The position numbers were made by a program, and so were the translations under genes. 64,000 bases of DNA, taken from Meinhardsimonia xiamenensis. GTDB taxonomy: Bacteria > Pseudomonadota > Alphaproteobacteria > Rhodobacterales > Rhodobacteraceae. This document shows, one piece after another, positions 38,970-48,293 of this stretch (within the stretch, counting starts at the first letter, position 1; each line of letters starts with the position of its first letter). The notes under the pieces are model-generated. The model did not search any database, was not told the DNA's origin, and was given only the letters and a program-made list of their open reading frames with translations. The DNA lies in the NCBI RefSeq assembly GCF_900102905.1, contig NZ_FNFV01000006.1, positions 1 through 64,000 on the forward strand. Direction: 5' to 3'.

Positions 38970-39042
38970 CGCGCCATCCCGAAGCGGCCCCGGCAGGGTG
39001 CCGGCTTTGGCTGCGGAATTCCGATCCTGAAGGATGCAAGCA

Positions 39043-39501
39043 ATGAAGACCTACACCGCCACTCCGGCGGAGATCGAGAAGAAGTGGATCCTGATCGATG
39101 CGGAAGGCGTCGTTCTGGGCCGGCTCGCCTCGATCGTCGCCAACCGGCTGCGTGGCAAGCACAAGCCGAGCTTCACCCCCCACATGGACATGGGCGACAA
39201 CGTGATCGTCATCAACGCGGACAAGGTGCAGCTCACCGGCCGCAAGCGCGAGAAGCCCAACTACTGGCACACCGGCTATCCGGGTGGCATCAAGTCACGC
39301 ACCACGGGCCAGATCCTCGAGGGCCCGCACCCGGAGCGGGTGGTGATGCAGGCGGTGCGGCGCATGCTGCCGAAGAACCGGCTGGCGCGCCGCCAGATGA
39401 CGCATCTGCGCGTCTATGCGGGGCCCGAGCATCCCCATGCGGCGCAGAACCCCGAAGTGCTGGACGTGAAGTCCATGAACCGCAAGAACACCCGGAGCTG
39501 A
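39043..39501 (+). CDS. rplM: 50S ribosomal protein L13
   Basis: Protein of 152 residues, standard for L13. Motifs: [16 protein letters not shown] near 19, [21 protein letters not shown], and the signature segment [25 protein letters not shown] near 107. L13 is an early assembly protein of the large subunit. AAGGA lies upstream of the ATG at 39043; an in-frame ATG three codons earlier is less well spaced. rpsI follows after 2 bases. Confidence 0.98.
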   Translation: MKTYTATPAEIEKKWILIDAEGVVLGRLASIVANRLRGKHKPSFTPHMDMGDNVIVINADKVQLTGRKREKPNYWHTGYPGGIKSRTTGQILEGPHPERVVMQAVRRMLPKNRLARRQMTHLRVYAGPEHPHAAQNPEVLDVKSMNRKNTRS

Positions 39502-39503
39502 GC

Positions 39504-39995
39504 ATGGCCGAAGAAATCAGATCGCTCGAAGAGCTGGGCGCTGTCGCCGGCGCCGAGGCGGCCGTGGCGGCCGAGCCCGAAACCCCGCGCGAGCCGGTGC
39601 GCGACGAGTTCGGCCGCAGCTACGCGACGGGCAAGCGCAAGGACGCGGTGGCCCGCGTCTGGATCAAGCCCGGTTCGGGCAAGGTCACCGTGAACGGCAA
39701 GGACATGGCGCAGTACTTCGCCCGGCCGGTTCTGCAGATGATCCTGCGTCAGCCATTCCAGGTGGCGGGCGTTGACGGCCAGTTTGACGTGATGGCCACC
39801 GTCAGGGGCGGCGGGCTGTCGGGGCAGGCCGGCGCGGTCAAGCACGGCATCTCCAAGGCGCTGCAGCTCTATGACCCGAGCCTGAGGCCGGCACTGAAGG
39901 CGGCGGGTTTCCTCACCCGCGACGCGCGCGTGGTGGAGCGCAAGAAATACGGCAAGCGCAAGGCGCGCCGCAGCTTCCAGTTCTCCAAGCGCTGA
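39504..39995 (+). CDS. rpsI: 30S ribosomal protein S9
   Basis: Protein of 163 residues. The S9 core begins near 40 ([20 protein letters not shown]) and ends with the universal basic tail FQFSKR that contacts tRNA in the P site. [19 protein letters not shown] is the S9 signature. The acidic Ala/Glu-rich N-terminal extension of about 35 residues is absent from E. coli S9 (130 residues); I recall such extensions in alphaproteobacteria. A strong terminator follows at 40018. Confidence 0.98.
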   Translation: MAEEIRSLEELGAVAGAEAAVAAEPETPREPVRDEFGRSYATGKRKDAVARVWIKPGSGKVTVNGKDMAQYFARPVLQMILRQPFQVAGVDGQFDVMATVRGGGLSGQAGAVKHGISKALQLYDPSLRPALKAAGFLTRDARVVERKKYGKRKARRSFQFSKR

Positions 39996-40017
39996 GAACT
40001 GGTTTCAGGAAAGTCGA

Positions 40018-40045
40018 GGGGCCGGTGGCAATGCCGGCCCCTTTT
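40018..40045 (+). terminator. Intrinsic terminator after rpsI
   Basis: GGGGCCGG and CCGGCCCC form a perfect 8-bp stem (40018-40041) with TTTT next (40042-40045), 22 bases past the rpsI stop. Confidence 0.85.
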
Positions 40046-40095
40046 CCTTTGGCGGAACTCGAGCGCAGGCCGCGGGCCGCCCTGCGGGCGGCAAT

Positions 40096-40117
40096 GGGTA
40101 TTTGCACCAGGATGATG
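40096..40117 (+). repeat. 22-bp dispersed element, copy 3
   Basis: Plus-strand match to GGGTATTT, three variable bases (GCA), CCAGGATGATG. A perfect hairpin (GCCGCCC/GGGCGGC, 40076-40092) directly precedes it. It lies 100 bases past the rpsI stop and 11 from the stop of the convergent ppk2. Confidence 0.8.
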
Positions 40118-40128
40118 GGGCAGGGGGC

Positions 40129-41013
40129 TCAGACTGGCCCGGCGTCGTGCCAGATCTCGGGACCACCACAGATTACCGGGTCCGGCGTGCTGACGGCGGC
40201 ATGATCTTTTGCCGTGTAGTCGAGACGCGAGAGCACCGCGCTCATCGCCGCCAGCCGGGCGCGTCGCTTGTCGTCGCCGCGGATCACCGTCCAAGGTGCG
40301 GCCGGGCTGTGGGAGCGCTCGAAGGTTTCGGCAATGGCCCGTGTGTAGTCATCCCAGCGCGACAGCCCCTCGACATCGATGCGGCTGAGCTTCCACTGCT
40401 TGAGAGGATTTCTCTCGCGGGCGAGGAAGCGGCGCAGCTGTTCGGCGCGGCTGACATTCAGCCAGATCTTGAAAAGCGCGATGCCCTCCTCCACCAGCAT
40501 GGCTTCGAACTCGGGAATCTGGGCGAAGAAGCGCGCGCGCTGCTCGTCGGTGCAGAAGCCGAACACCTTTTCCACCACGCCCCTGTTGTACCAGGAGCGG
40601 TCGAACAGCACGATCTCGCCTGCGCCCGGCAGCTGGCGCACGTAGCGCTGGAAATACCACTCGCCGGCCTCCCGCTCGGTCGGCTTGGGCAGCGCCACGA
40701 CCCGCGCCACGCGAGGATTGAGATTCTCGCGGAAGCGTTTGATGGTGCCGCCCTTGCCGGCCGCATCGCGCCCCTCGAAGATCACCACCACCCGCTTTCC
40801 GGTGGCCCTGACATCCGCCTGAAGCTTCACGAGTTCGAGCTGCAGCGCATCGAAACGGCGCCGATACTCCTTGCCGCCCATGCGCCGGCGATAGGGGAAG
40901 GATGGATCGAGCATCTCCTCATCCCCGGCCGCCTCGATTGCGCGGCGAATGTCGTCCGGCGCCTCTTCGTGAAAGAAGCGCGATATGGCGCCCTCGAAAG
41001 GCAGATCGGTCAT
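40129..41013 (-). CDS. ppk2: Polyphosphate kinase 2
   Basis: Protein of 294 residues of the PPK2 family, which uses polyphosphate to phosphorylate nucleoside diphosphates or monophosphates. Walker A is [16 protein letters not shown] near 79, the lid region is [28 protein letters not shown], and [26 protein letters not shown] follows near 220. The single-domain length fits class I PPK2. Direction and substrate (ADP, GDP or AMP) cannot be read. Confidence 0.93.
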   Translation of the reverse strand: MTDLPFEGAISRFFHEEAPDDIRRAIEAAGDEEMLDPSFPYRRRMGGKEYRRRFDALQLELVKLQADVRATGKRVVVIFEGRDAAGKGGTIKRFRENLNPRVARVVALPKPTEREAGEWYFQRYVRQLPGAGEIVLFDRSWYNRGVVEKVFGFCTDEQRARFFAQIPEFEAMLVEEGIALFKIWLNVSRAEQLRRFLARERNPLKQWKLSRIDVEGLSRWDDYTRAIAETFERSHSPAAPWTVIRGDDKRRARLAAMSAVLSRLDYTAKDHAAVSTPDPVICGGPEIWHDAGPV

Positions 41014-41095
41014 GTCCTGCGGCCTCCCATCCTGGCGCCAGTAAAGGGCGGGCGAGGGGCGCGCGCAATGGCTCTCCGGGCGCGCCCCTTGTCCC

Positions 41096-41117
41096 CATCA
41101 CCCTGGTTCAAATACCC
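41096..41117 (-). repeat. 22-bp dispersed element, copy 4
   Basis: Minus-strand match to GGGTATTT, three variable bases (GAA), CCAGGGTGATG. It lies 24 bases past the metA stop and is directly preceded by a perfect hairpin (41120-41136, GCCGCCC/GGGCGGC) like that of copy 3. Confidence 0.8.
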
Positions 41118-41141
41118 ATGCCGCCCGCAGGGCGGCGCCTC

Positions 41142-42065
41142 TCACCGCCCGATGGCATCGAGATCATAGGGTGTGGTCTGATAGATCTCGTTGATCCAGT
41201 TGCCGTAGAGCAGATGCGCGTGACTGCGCCAGCGGTTGAGCGGCGTGAGCGTCGGGTCGTCGTTGGGGAAGTAGTTGACCGGCACGTTGATCTCGACGCC
41301 GGCGGCAACGTCGCGGTCATACTCCTGCTTGAGCGTGTCGGTGTCGTATTCGAAATGGTTGAAGATGTAGAGGGCGCGATGGTCGCGGTCCTCAACGAGA
41401 CAGGGGCCGACCTCCTCGCTGCCCAGAAGCGTGGAAAGCTCGGGGATGGCGTCGATCTCCTCCTGGCGCACCTCCGTCCAGCGGCTCACCGGTACCACGC
41501 AATCGTCGGAGAAGCCGCGCAGATAGGGCGAGGCCGGCGCGAGATTCTGATGGCGGAAGCAGCCGAAGGCCTTGTGCGGCAGCATGTGCTTCCTGAGCCC
41601 GTGGAAGTGCCAGGCCATGGCCATGCCGCCCCAGCAGACGCCGAAGGTGGAGTGGACATGCGTCTGCGTCCAGTCCATCACCCGCGTGAGTTCGTCCCAG
41701 TAGGTGACCTCCTCGAAGGGCAGGTGCTCGATCGGGGCGCCGGTGATGATGAGCCCGTCGAACTTCTCGCCCGAGGCCTCGACCTCGGCGAAGGGGCGGT
41801 AGAAGGCTTCCATGTGCTCGGCGGCGGTGTTCTTGGGGCGGTGCTCCGTCATGCGGATGAGCCTGAGCTCGATCTGCAGCGGCGTGGCCCCGATCAGCCG
41901 GGCAAACTGCGTCTCGGTCTGGATCTTCTTCGGCATCAGATTGAGAAGCCCGATCCTGAGCGGGCGGATGTCCTGCCGCTCGGCAAGCTCCTCGGACATC
42001 ACCATCACCCCTTCGCGGCGGAGAACCTCGAAGGCGGGCAGATCGGCGGGAAGCTTGATCGGCAT
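41142..42065 (-). CDS. metA: Homoserine O-acyltransferase (MetA), probably acetyl-CoA type
   Basis: Protein of 307 residues for the first committed step of methionine synthesis. Motifs: ILNLMPKK-like [15 protein letters not shown] near 41, the acyl-enzyme Cys144 in FGVCWGGMA, and HPEYD-type [13 protein letters not shown] near 237. The position equivalent to E. coli residue 111 is Glu113 ([10 protein letters not shown]). Glu there marks acetyl-CoA enzymes and Gly succinyl-CoA enzymes, so acetyl transfer is predicted. No SAM-II-type riboswitch fits in the 50 bases upstream. Confidence 0.94.
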   Translation of the reverse strand: MPIKLPADLPAFEVLRREGVMVMSEELAERQDIRPLRIGLLNLMPKKIQTETQFARLIGATPLQIELRLIRMTEHRPKNTAAEHMEAFYRPFAEVEASGEKFDGLIITGAPIEHLPFEEVTYWDELTRVMDWTQTHVHSTFGVCWGGMAMAWHFHGLRKHMLPHKAFGCFRHQNLAPASPYLRGFSDDCVVPVSRWTEVRQEEIDAIPELSTLLGSEEVGPCLVEDRDHRALYIFNHFEYDTDTLKQEYDRDVAAGVEINVPVNYFPNDDPTLTPLNRWRSHAHLLYGNWINEIYQTTPYDLDAIGR

Positions 42066-42115
42066 GGCGTTTTTCTGTCCATGGATGCGGGGGAGCCGAA
42101 GAGATAGAGGGATTG

Positions 42116-42976
42116 TCAGCGCCGCTCAAGGGCGCGGGCGATGAGCGCGATGAAGCTCTCGTCGTCGGTGACGGCGGCGATCTCCTCGGCCTTGACCGAA
42201 ATGCCCCAGTTGCGCGCCATGGCCGCATAGCGCGGCTGACGGTGGGCCAGCGCGCGCGCATAGGTCCAGCGCATGAAGTCGTCGGGGTCGACTTCCTCTT
42301 CCGCGAGTCCCGTCTCGGCGAGATACTCGGCCCAGGCCGCCTCGAGAAAGTCACGCTGGTAGTACATGGGCTTCGGCGCGCGCACGAAGCGGCGCACGAG
42401 TTCCTCGGTATGCGCCTCGCTGCCCTCGATCCAGACCATCAGGAGATGGCCGGCGAGCACGTTGAGCACCGGGTCGTCGGGGTCGTCGGGGTCCACCACC
42501 TCGCAGATCGAGCCGCCCGAGTCGCAGACGAAATGGCGATAGCCGTAGATGTCCTCGGCGCGGTCGATGAAGTGGGGGGTGTCGAGAAGCGCGGAGACCT
42601 CGGCCGAGCGGTGCTGGTCCTGTCGGCGCAGGTATTCGGCAAAGGGCAGGCCGCCCTTTTCGGGGTTCCCGGGCTTGCCGAGATAGCGCGAGAGCGGCTG
42701 GAGATTGTTGAAGGTGATGTTCGAGGCGATGTAGATCGAGTCGTTCATCAGATGCTCGCGCAGGAACGGCACCTTCATCGCCTCGCGCTTGAAGTTGTCG
42801 ACGATGTGCTCGCCCATGTAGCGCGTGCCGATGCGGTAATCGACCGAGTAGTGAAACCAGTTGCCCGACTGGCGCAGGAGGTTCGAGACATGGGTCTTGC
42901 CGAGCCCCGACATCCCGAACAGGAGCACCCGCTTGCGCTCCGCTTCAAGCCAGTCATCCGCGCTTGCGTAGATCAT
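42116..42976 (-). CDS. P-loop ATPase of unknown function
   Basis: Protein of 286 residues. Walker A is [11 protein letters not shown] at 21-31, after RKRVLLF. Later segments [47 protein letters not shown] and DTPHFI with [16 protein letters not shown] look conserved, but I recognise no named family beyond a kinase-like P-loop protein. It lies 50 bases upstream of metA on the same strand. The start at 42976 was chosen because the frame before it is low-complexity; ATG at 43000 is the alternative. Confidence 0.65.
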   Translation of the reverse strand: MIYASADDWLEAERKRVLLFGMSGLGKTHVSNLLRQSGNWFHYSVDYRIGTRYMGEHIVDNFKREAMKVPFLREHLMNDSIYIASNITFNNLQPLSRYLGKPGNPEKGGLPFAEYLRRQDQHRSAEVSALLDTPHFIDRAEDIYGYRHFVCDSGGSICEVVDPDDPDDPVLNVLAGHLLMVWIEGSEAHTEELVRRFVRAPKPMYYQRDFLEAAWAEYLAETGLAEEEVDPDDFMRWTYARALAHRQPRYAAMARNWGISVKAEEIAAVTDDESFIALIARALERR

Positions 42977-43049
42977 CGCCGCCACCGCCCGGGAACGCAT
43001 GCTGCTGTCGCCATCGAGGGCAGGCGATAGCCGTTTTGGGGGTGGCAAT

Positions 43050-43988
43050 TCAATGGCCATCGCGCCGCGGCAGCCTCGGCGCAAGGCGGTGGAGAGCGCC
43101 AAGAAGCCGCCCATCGAGCACCGCAAGGCCGAGTGCGATCAGCCCGAAGCCGGAAAGCGCATGGGCCGGCAGCGCTTCGCCGCGAAAGAGCGCCCCGAGT
43201 ACGATCGCGATCGGCGGAATGAGAAGCGTGCACAGCATCAGATTGCCCGCGCCGGCCACCGCGAGCACGCGGTAATAAAGGAGATATGCCAGCGCCGTGG
43301 CGAGCACCGCGTAGTAACCGATCGCGCCCCATGTCTGAGGCTCCAGCGCGAGGCGCGGCGGACCATCGAGCCAGAGTGCAGCCGGCACCATCACGAGACT
43401 CGCGCCGGTGAGCATCCCCGCTGCCGCCACCTCTGGCGCGAGCGAGGAGAGGCGCGCCCGCGCCCAGGCGCTGGCGAGCGAATAGGAGAAGGCCCCGCCC
43501 AGCACCGCGAGCTGGGCGAGCGAGCGCAGGTCAAGTGCGAGCAACGCCTCGAGCCCCATCGTCACGGCCACGCCCGCGAGGCCCAGCACTGCGCCGGCGA
43601 ACCGGCGTGGTGTCAGCCGCTCGTCGGCGAAGAAGGCCGCAGCCACTGCCACGCCGAAGATGGCGGTGGTCGCGTTCAGGATCGCCGCAAGCCCGCTTTC
43701 GATATGGAGCTGTCCCCAGGCCATCAGGCTGAAGGGGATGACGTTGTTGAGAAGCCCCATGACGAGGAAGGCGCCCCAGAGGCGGGCCGAGCGCGGCAGC
43801 GCCAGCCCGCGCCAGGCAATGATGGCCCACAGGATCAGTGCTGCCCAGACCACCCGGTGGGCCACTGCGGTGACAAAGCCGATCTCGTCAAGCGCGATGC
43901 GGATTGCCAGAAAGGAACCGCCCCAGAGCGTGGAGAGTGCCAAGAGCTCGGCCCAGGCGCCAGGGGTGAGGGATTTCTGCTCGGTCAT
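43050..43988 (-). CDS. DMT superfamily (EamA) transporter 1
   Basis: Protein of 312 residues with ten predicted membrane helices in two EamA repeats. The first holds LSTLWGGSFLAIRIALDEIG near 18 and the second starts near 165. Members export metabolites or amino acids across the inner membrane; the substrate is unknown. It ends 73 bases upstream of the P-loop ATPase gene on the same strand. Confidence 0.88.
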   Translation of the reverse strand: MTEQKSLTPGAWAELLALSTLWGGSFLAIRIALDEIGFVTAVAHRVVWAALILWAIIAWRGLALPRSARLWGAFLVMGLLNNVIPFSLMAWGQLHIESGLAAILNATTAIFGVAVAAAFFADERLTPRRFAGAVLGLAGVAVTMGLEALLALDLRSLAQLAVLGGAFSYSLASAWARARLSSLAPEVAAAGMLTGASLVMVPAALWLDGPPRLALEPQTWGAIGYYAVLATALAYLLYYRVLAVAGAGNLMLCTLLIPPIAIVLGALFRGEALPAHALSGFGLIALGLAVLDGRLLGALHRLAPRLPRRDGH

Positions 43989-44055
43989 GGGGCCGCATTA
44001 GCCTCACAGCGCAAGGGGAGCGACCCGGAATCGGCGCATTCGACAGCAAAGGCAA

Positions 44056-44084
44056 GGGCCCGCGCCAGGCGTGCACGCGGGCCC
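44056..44084 (-). terminator. Probable terminator after the FadL-like gene
   Basis: On the minus strand GGGCCCGCG and CGCGGGCCC form a perfect 9-bp stem, followed by TTGCCTTTG. It lies 18 bases past the FadL-like stop. The T-run is interrupted. Confidence 0.6.
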
Positions 44085-44102
44085 TCCTTGCTATTGCAAG
44101 AC

Positions 44103-45224
44103 TCAGAAGTTGAAGCCGACCTTCATTCCCACGGCAAGCGCGCTGTTGCCGGTGAAATCTGAGGCGGCATTGACATCATCCAGCGTGGTCTGGGCGTCGC
44201 CCACCATGACATAGCGCACGCCGCCCGAGATCTTCACCTTGCCACGCTGGTGGCTGAGGCCAAGGCCGAGCGAGGTCATACCATCCTTGGGGCCGAGATT
44301 GGAGGAAAAGCCGCCCGTGGGCGCTTCATAGCCCAGCGTCACCGCCGCGGAGAGTGTTTCGGTGAGCTTGCGCCCCAGCCCAAGCGTATAGGTGATGGTG
44401 TCGCTGTCGTAGGAGACCAGCGCATCGCCCGTGAGCGTCGCATAATCGGCGGGACGCATCTCGAAGCTCGACCATTCCACCCAGCGCACGCCACCGAAGA
44501 GAAGCGTCTTCGGGTTGAGGCCGGTCTGGAAGTCGAGGTTCAGCGACTGAGGGAATGTCACCGGCGTTGTCGAGGTGCTGGGGCCGAGCACCGAGCTTTC
44601 ACTGGTGGCGAGGTTGTGCGAGATCGACGAGTTGTAGGTCACCGCCACGCGCAGGGCATATTGCGGGATCTCATAGGCCGCGCCCGCAACCCAGCCGGTG
44701 CCGCTCGAGGTCGCAGCGGTTACCTGATAGGGCGGGGTCACGCCCGGAACGGCAGTCACGAAAGGGATGGTGGCAGTGGCCGATATAGTCTCGATGCGCA
44801 CGCCGCCGTGAACGCTGAAGCGCTCGCCGAGCCGGTAACGCACAAGCGCAGTGAGCGCGTCGGAATTCAGCGTGGCCGTCGATCCTTGCGCAAAGTAGCC
44901 CGTCCCCGCGGGATAGTCCGTGTCCGCGCCCCAGGGTTGGTCGTGCAGAAGCGCGACGCTGAGCCGGTCGCTGATGTCTGTCTTGAAGGCGAAGCTGTAG
45001 GCGAAATAGTCGGCCGCCATGTCGCCTGAGCTCGCGCCCGGCGTCGGTGAGGCGGCGGTGGCCACGCCCGAGACGCTGGGTGCAACGAAGCTGAGCGTGA
45101 ATTCTCCGTAGCTGCCCGCCTCAAAGAGCGGCGATACCGGCTGGCCCGAGCGGTCGAGCCCGCCGGCGATTGCGCTTCCGGCGACAAGTGCCGCGCAAGA
45201 CGCGGCAAGGCTGAATCTGAGCAT
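44103..45224 (-). CDS. FadL/OmpP1-family outer membrane channel
   Basis: Protein of 373 residues with a signal peptide (cleavage near AIA-GGLDRSG, residue 20). The mature start GGLDRSGQPVSPLFE and the alternating beta strands match FadL/TodX proteins, and it ends in Phe (VGFNF), typical of BAM-inserted barrels. Such channels admit hydrophobic compounds such as long-chain fatty acids. It lacks the usual NPA motif at its mature start, so the substrate is uncertain. GGGGGAGGA precedes the start. Confidence 0.85.
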   Translation of the reverse strand: MLRFSLAASCAALVAGSAIAGGLDRSGQPVSPLFEAGSYGEFTLSFVAPSVSGVATAASPTPGASSGDMAADYFAYSFAFKTDISDRLSVALLHDQPWGADTDYPAGTGYFAQGSTATLNSDALTALVRYRLGERFSVHGGVRIETISATATIPFVTAVPGVTPPYQVTAATSSGTGWVAGAAYEIPQYALRVAVTYNSSISHNLATSESSVLGPSTSTTPVTFPQSLNLDFQTGLNPKTLLFGGVRWVEWSSFEMRPADYATLTGDALVSYDSDTITYTLGLGRKLTETLSAAVTLGYEAPTGGFSSNLGPKDGMTSLGLGLSHQRGKVKISGGVRYVMVGDAQTTLDDVNAASDFTGNSALAVGMKVGFNF

Positions 45225-45363
45225 CTTTGGTCCTCCCCCGAAGTCCTGCCCTACAGATTCACCGACGGGCCAGTTGCGTCAAAGATGCCGTAGCGTCGCC
45301 CTCCGCACACGACCGCTAAGCGTGGCCCGAAGGACACTCTCCAGGCTTCCCCCTGCGTCAGCT

Positions 45364-46290
45364 CTACACGCGGTGGGAGAGTCGCGATTCGGCGCGGATG
45401 TTGATGTAGTTGGCGGCGAAGATCACCGCCCCGCCGACAAGCACCCAGACATCGAGCGGTTCGTGGTAAAGCGCCATGCCGACGAGCCCGATCAGCGGCA
45501 GGCGCGCGAAATCGACCGGCATGATGACGGCCGCGGGCGCCATCGACAGCGCCTTGGTCAGGCAGCTGTGCGCCAGAAGGCCGGCAACGGCGATCACCGC
45601 CACACCCGGCCAGGCGGCGGTCGACGGCCAGGCGATGTCGCCATCGAATCCCGCGCAGACGAGCCCGAAGACGGACTGCATGGCGGTCAGCCAGAACATG
45701 ATGGTCAGGATTGTCTCGGTGCGGGTCAGAAGCCGGGTGAAGAGTGCCGAGCCAGCGAAACCGAGCGCAGCGCCGGCCGCGGCAACCAGCCCGATGCCGG
45801 GCGCACCGACATCGGGGCGTGTGACGATGAGCACGCCGATGAAGCCAAGCCCTGCGCTGAGCACCCGCACCGGCGTGAGCCGCTCGCCGAGCACCAGCGG
45901 TGCAAACAGCATCGCCCAGATCGGCGTGGTGAACTCCAGCGCGAAAACCTGCGTCAGCGGGGCCACGGTTATGGCGAAGAACCACAGGTTCTGCCCGGCG
46001 AAATGGCTGACATTGCGCAAGGCGTGCAGGCCGATCCGGCGCGTCGCAAACTCTCCCGTGCGCCCCAGCCGAAGCGCCACGAGCACGACGACCGCCACCC
46101 CGATCACCGAGCGATAGAGCATGATCTCGAAGGTATCGAGCTCGGCGGACACCGCCCGCCCCGCCACCGCCATGGAGGTGAAGGAAACGATCGCCCCCAG
46201 CATCCAGACGGCGGCAAGCGCGATCCGCCGCGGATCGCCGGCGGTCGCGAGGCCTGCGCTTTCGGAGGGCGCGAGCTGCCTCACTCCCAT
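45364..46290 (-). CDS. DMT superfamily (EamA) transporter 2
   Basis: Protein of 308 residues with ten predicted membrane helices. Repeat one includes [24 protein letters not shown] near 37 and repeat two [15 protein letters not shown] near 178. Substrate unknown. It is only distantly like the DMT protein at 43 kb. The start overlaps the guaA stop by 10 bases, so it is translated from the guaA message. Confidence 0.88.
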   Translation of the reverse strand: MGVRQLAPSESAGLATAGDPRRIALAAVWMLGAIVSFTSMAVAGRAVSAELDTFEIMLYRSVIGVAVVVLVALRLGRTGEFATRRIGLHALRNVSHFAGQNLWFFAITVAPLTQVFALEFTTPIWAMLFAPLVLGERLTPVRVLSAGLGFIGVLIVTRPDVGAPGIGLVAAAGAALGFAGSALFTRLLTRTETILTIMFWLTAMQSVFGLVCAGFDGDIAWPSTAAWPGVAVIAVAGLLAHSCLTKALSMAPAAVIMPVDFARLPLIGLVGMALYHEPLDVWVLVGGAVIFAANYINIRAESRLSHRV

Positions 46291-47843
46291 TCGATCGTCC
46301 CCGGCGGCTTCGAGGTGATGTCGTAGGTGACGCGGTTGATGCCCCTGACCTCGCCGACGATGCGGTTCGCCGTCTCGGAGAGGAACTCATGGCTGAAGGG
46401 GTAGTAGTCGGCCGTCATCCCGTCCACCGAAGTGACGGCCCTGAGCGCGCAGGCATAGTCATAGGTGCGCGCGTCTCCCATCACCCCTACCGTACGCACC
46501 GGCAGGATCACGGCAAAGGCCTGCCAGATCTCGTCATAGAGACCGTGGCGGCGGATCTGGTCGATGAAGACGGCATCCGCCCGGCGCAGGATCTCGAGCT
46601 TCTCGCGGGTGATCTCGCCGGGGCAGCGGATGGCAAGGCCGGGCCCGGGGAAAGGGTGGCGGCCGATGAAGCGCTCGGGCAATCCCAGCTCGCGGCCGAG
46701 CTCGCGCACCTCGTCCTTGAACAGTTCGCGCAAGGGCTCCACGAGCTTGAGCCCCATCTTCTCGGGCAGCCCGCCCACATTGTGATGCGACTTGATGGTG
46801 ACCGATGGCCCGCCGGTCACGGAGACCGATTCGATGACGTCCGGATAGAGTGTGCCTTGGGCGAGAAACTCCGCGCCCCCCGCCTCGGCGGCATGTTTCT
46901 GGAAGACGTCGATGAAGAGCCGCCCGATCGTCTTGCGCTTCTCCTCGGGGTCGGAGACGCCCTCGAGCGCGCTCAGGAAGAGCTCCGACTCGTCGGCGTG
47001 GATGAGGGGGATGTTGTAGTGGTCGCGGAACATGGTCACGACCTCCTCCGCCTCGCCAAGGCGCAACAGCCCGTGATCGACGAAGACGCAGGTGAGGCGA
47101 TCGCCGATCGCCTCGTGGATCAGCACCGCGGCGACCGACGAGTCCACCCCGCCCGAGAGCCCGCAGATGACCCGGCCGTGCGGGCCGACCTGCTCGCGGA
47201 TCCTGCGGATGGCCTCCTCCTTGTAGGCGCCCATCGTCCAGTCGCCGGTGAAGCCGGCGATTCGGGTGAAGTTGCGCAGAAGGCGCGCACCGTTCGGGGT
47301 GTGGTGCACCTCGGGGTGAAACTGCACGGCATAGAAATGGCGCCTGGGATCGGCGACGATGGCATAAGGGGCGCCGGGCGAGGTGCCATAGACCTCGAAA
47401 CCCGGGGCAAGCGCGGTGACGCGGTCGCCGTGGCTCATCCACACCTCTTCGCGGCCGTTCTCGAACAGCCCCTCGAAGATCGGCTCGTCGCGGTGGTTGC
47501 CCACGGGCTCGACGAAGGCGCGCCCGAACTCGGCCTTGTGGCCCGATTCCACGTGTCCGCCGAGCTGGACCATCATCACCTGCTGGCCGTAGCAGATGCC
47601 GAGGATCGGCACGCCCATCTCGAAAAGCTCCTGCGGCGCGCGCGGGCTGCCCGGCTCGGTGACGCTTGCCGGCCCGCCCGAGAGGATCACCGCCTGGGGG
47701 GCGAATTCCTTGAGAAAGGCGGCATCCACCTTCTGGTAGGGGTGGATCTCGCAGTAGACGTGAGCTTCACGGAGCCGCCGCGCGATGAGCTGCGTGACCT
47801 GGCTGCCGAAGTCGATGATGAGAAGGCGCTGATGGGTGCTCAT
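46281..47843 (-). CDS. guaA: GMP synthase (glutamine-hydrolysing)
   Basis: Protein of 520 residues. The glutaminase domain (1-200) has [19 protein letters not shown] at the start, the nucleophile in LGICYGQQ near 82 and a catalytic HPEVHHT. The ATP-pyrophosphatase domain has [13 protein letters not shown] near 228, and the dimerisation domain ends KPPGTIEWE. It converts XMP to GMP. The start at 47843 ([11 protein letters not shown]) is preferred to a long upstream extension without homology. Confidence 0.97.
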   Translation of the reverse strand: MSTHQRLLIIDFGSQVTQLIARRLREAHVYCEIHPYQKVDAAFLKEFAPQAVILSGGPASVTEPGSPRAPQELFEMGVPILGICYGQQVMMVQLGGHVESGHKAEFGRAFVEPVGNHRDEPIFEGLFENGREEVWMSHGDRVTALAPGFEVYGTSPGAPYAIVADPRRHFYAVQFHPEVHHTPNGARLLRNFTRIAGFTGDWTMGAYKEEAIRRIREQVGPHGRVICGLSGGVDSSVAAVLIHEAIGDRLTCVFVDHGLLRLGEAEEVVTMFRDHYNIPLIHADESELFLSALEGVSDPEEKRKTIGRLFIDVFQKHAAEAGGAEFLAQGTLYPDVIESVSVTGGPSVTIKSHHNVGGLPEKMGLKLVEPLRELFKDEVRELGRELGLPERFIGRHPFPGPGLAIRCPGEITREKLEILRRADAVFIDQIRRHGLYDEIWQAFAVILPVRTVGVMGDARTYDYACALRAVTSVDGMTADYYPFSHEFLSETANRIVGEVRGINRVTYDITSKPPGTIEWE

Positions 47844-48293
47844 GCACCCCGCCTTTAGGGGGCTTCGCCGCGGCTGGCAAGCGTGTCCGCCCGCTCCCTT
47901 GCTTGGGAACCGCATGCACGGGCTCCGCCTCCTTCGCGGGGTTCGGTCGGGGCTGCCCGAAAGAACGCCGGAAACCCTGGCGAGGCGGTCCGGCAGAAAC
48001 GGGAGAGCTCGGCAGAGGGAGAGGATGAAACACCCGCCGTGCGCGCTCGCGGCGGGGTCGTCAGGCTTGCCGTCATCGGTGCTTCCGCCTGCGGCTCGGG
48101 GGCGGGATCGCGCGGTCCTTTCACGGAAAAGCAGGCGCAACCCCTTCGGTTTCGGAAATGCTTCGGGGTACGGGGCAGAGCCGCGGCGGCGCCGCGCATG
48201 TCGCAATCGCGCCATATCCGCCGCAATCCGTGCGTTGTGCGGCCGGTGCTTGCTTTATGACGGCCGTCGGAAATGGCCGGGAGGCACGAGACG
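47844..48293. other. 450-bp intergenic region guaA/mttB-like 2
   Basis: This region lies between divergent genes and I assign no gene to it. Frames run open on both strands, but none has a ribosome site and family-like sequence. I looked for cobalamin and glycine riboswitch signatures and saw no convincing match. It may hold long 5' leaders or a small RNA; this cannot be settled by reading. Confidence 0.55.

Larger units (their letters stand above)
38610..39042. other. 433-bp intergenic region speD/rplM
   Basis: This divergent region holds no gene I recognise. It contains a tandem repeat of three 12-bp units (38814-38849), an AT-centred dyad GGGGT/ACCCC (38878-38895) and a promoter-like pair before rplM. 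Short frames across it have no ribosome site or protein-like composition. Confidence 0.6.

Noticed and set aside
42066-42115. SAM-II riboswitch before metA
   Set aside because: Only 50 bases separate metA from the upstream gene and no matching core or pseudoknot sequence was seen.
45251-45363. Short minus-strand frame ending GGRRYGIFDATGPSVNL between DMT 2 and the FadL-like gene
   Set aside because: It reads somewhat protein-like, but it is only the tail of a frame that overlaps the DMT gene in another frame. It has no start or ribosome site of its own and atypical codons such as TTA and AGA.
47844-48293. Glycine or cobalamin riboswitch before mttB-like gene 2
   Set aside because: A GGGAGAG stretch and GAAACAC recall riboswitch pieces, but the conserved core (CCGAAGG, or the B12 box) is missing.
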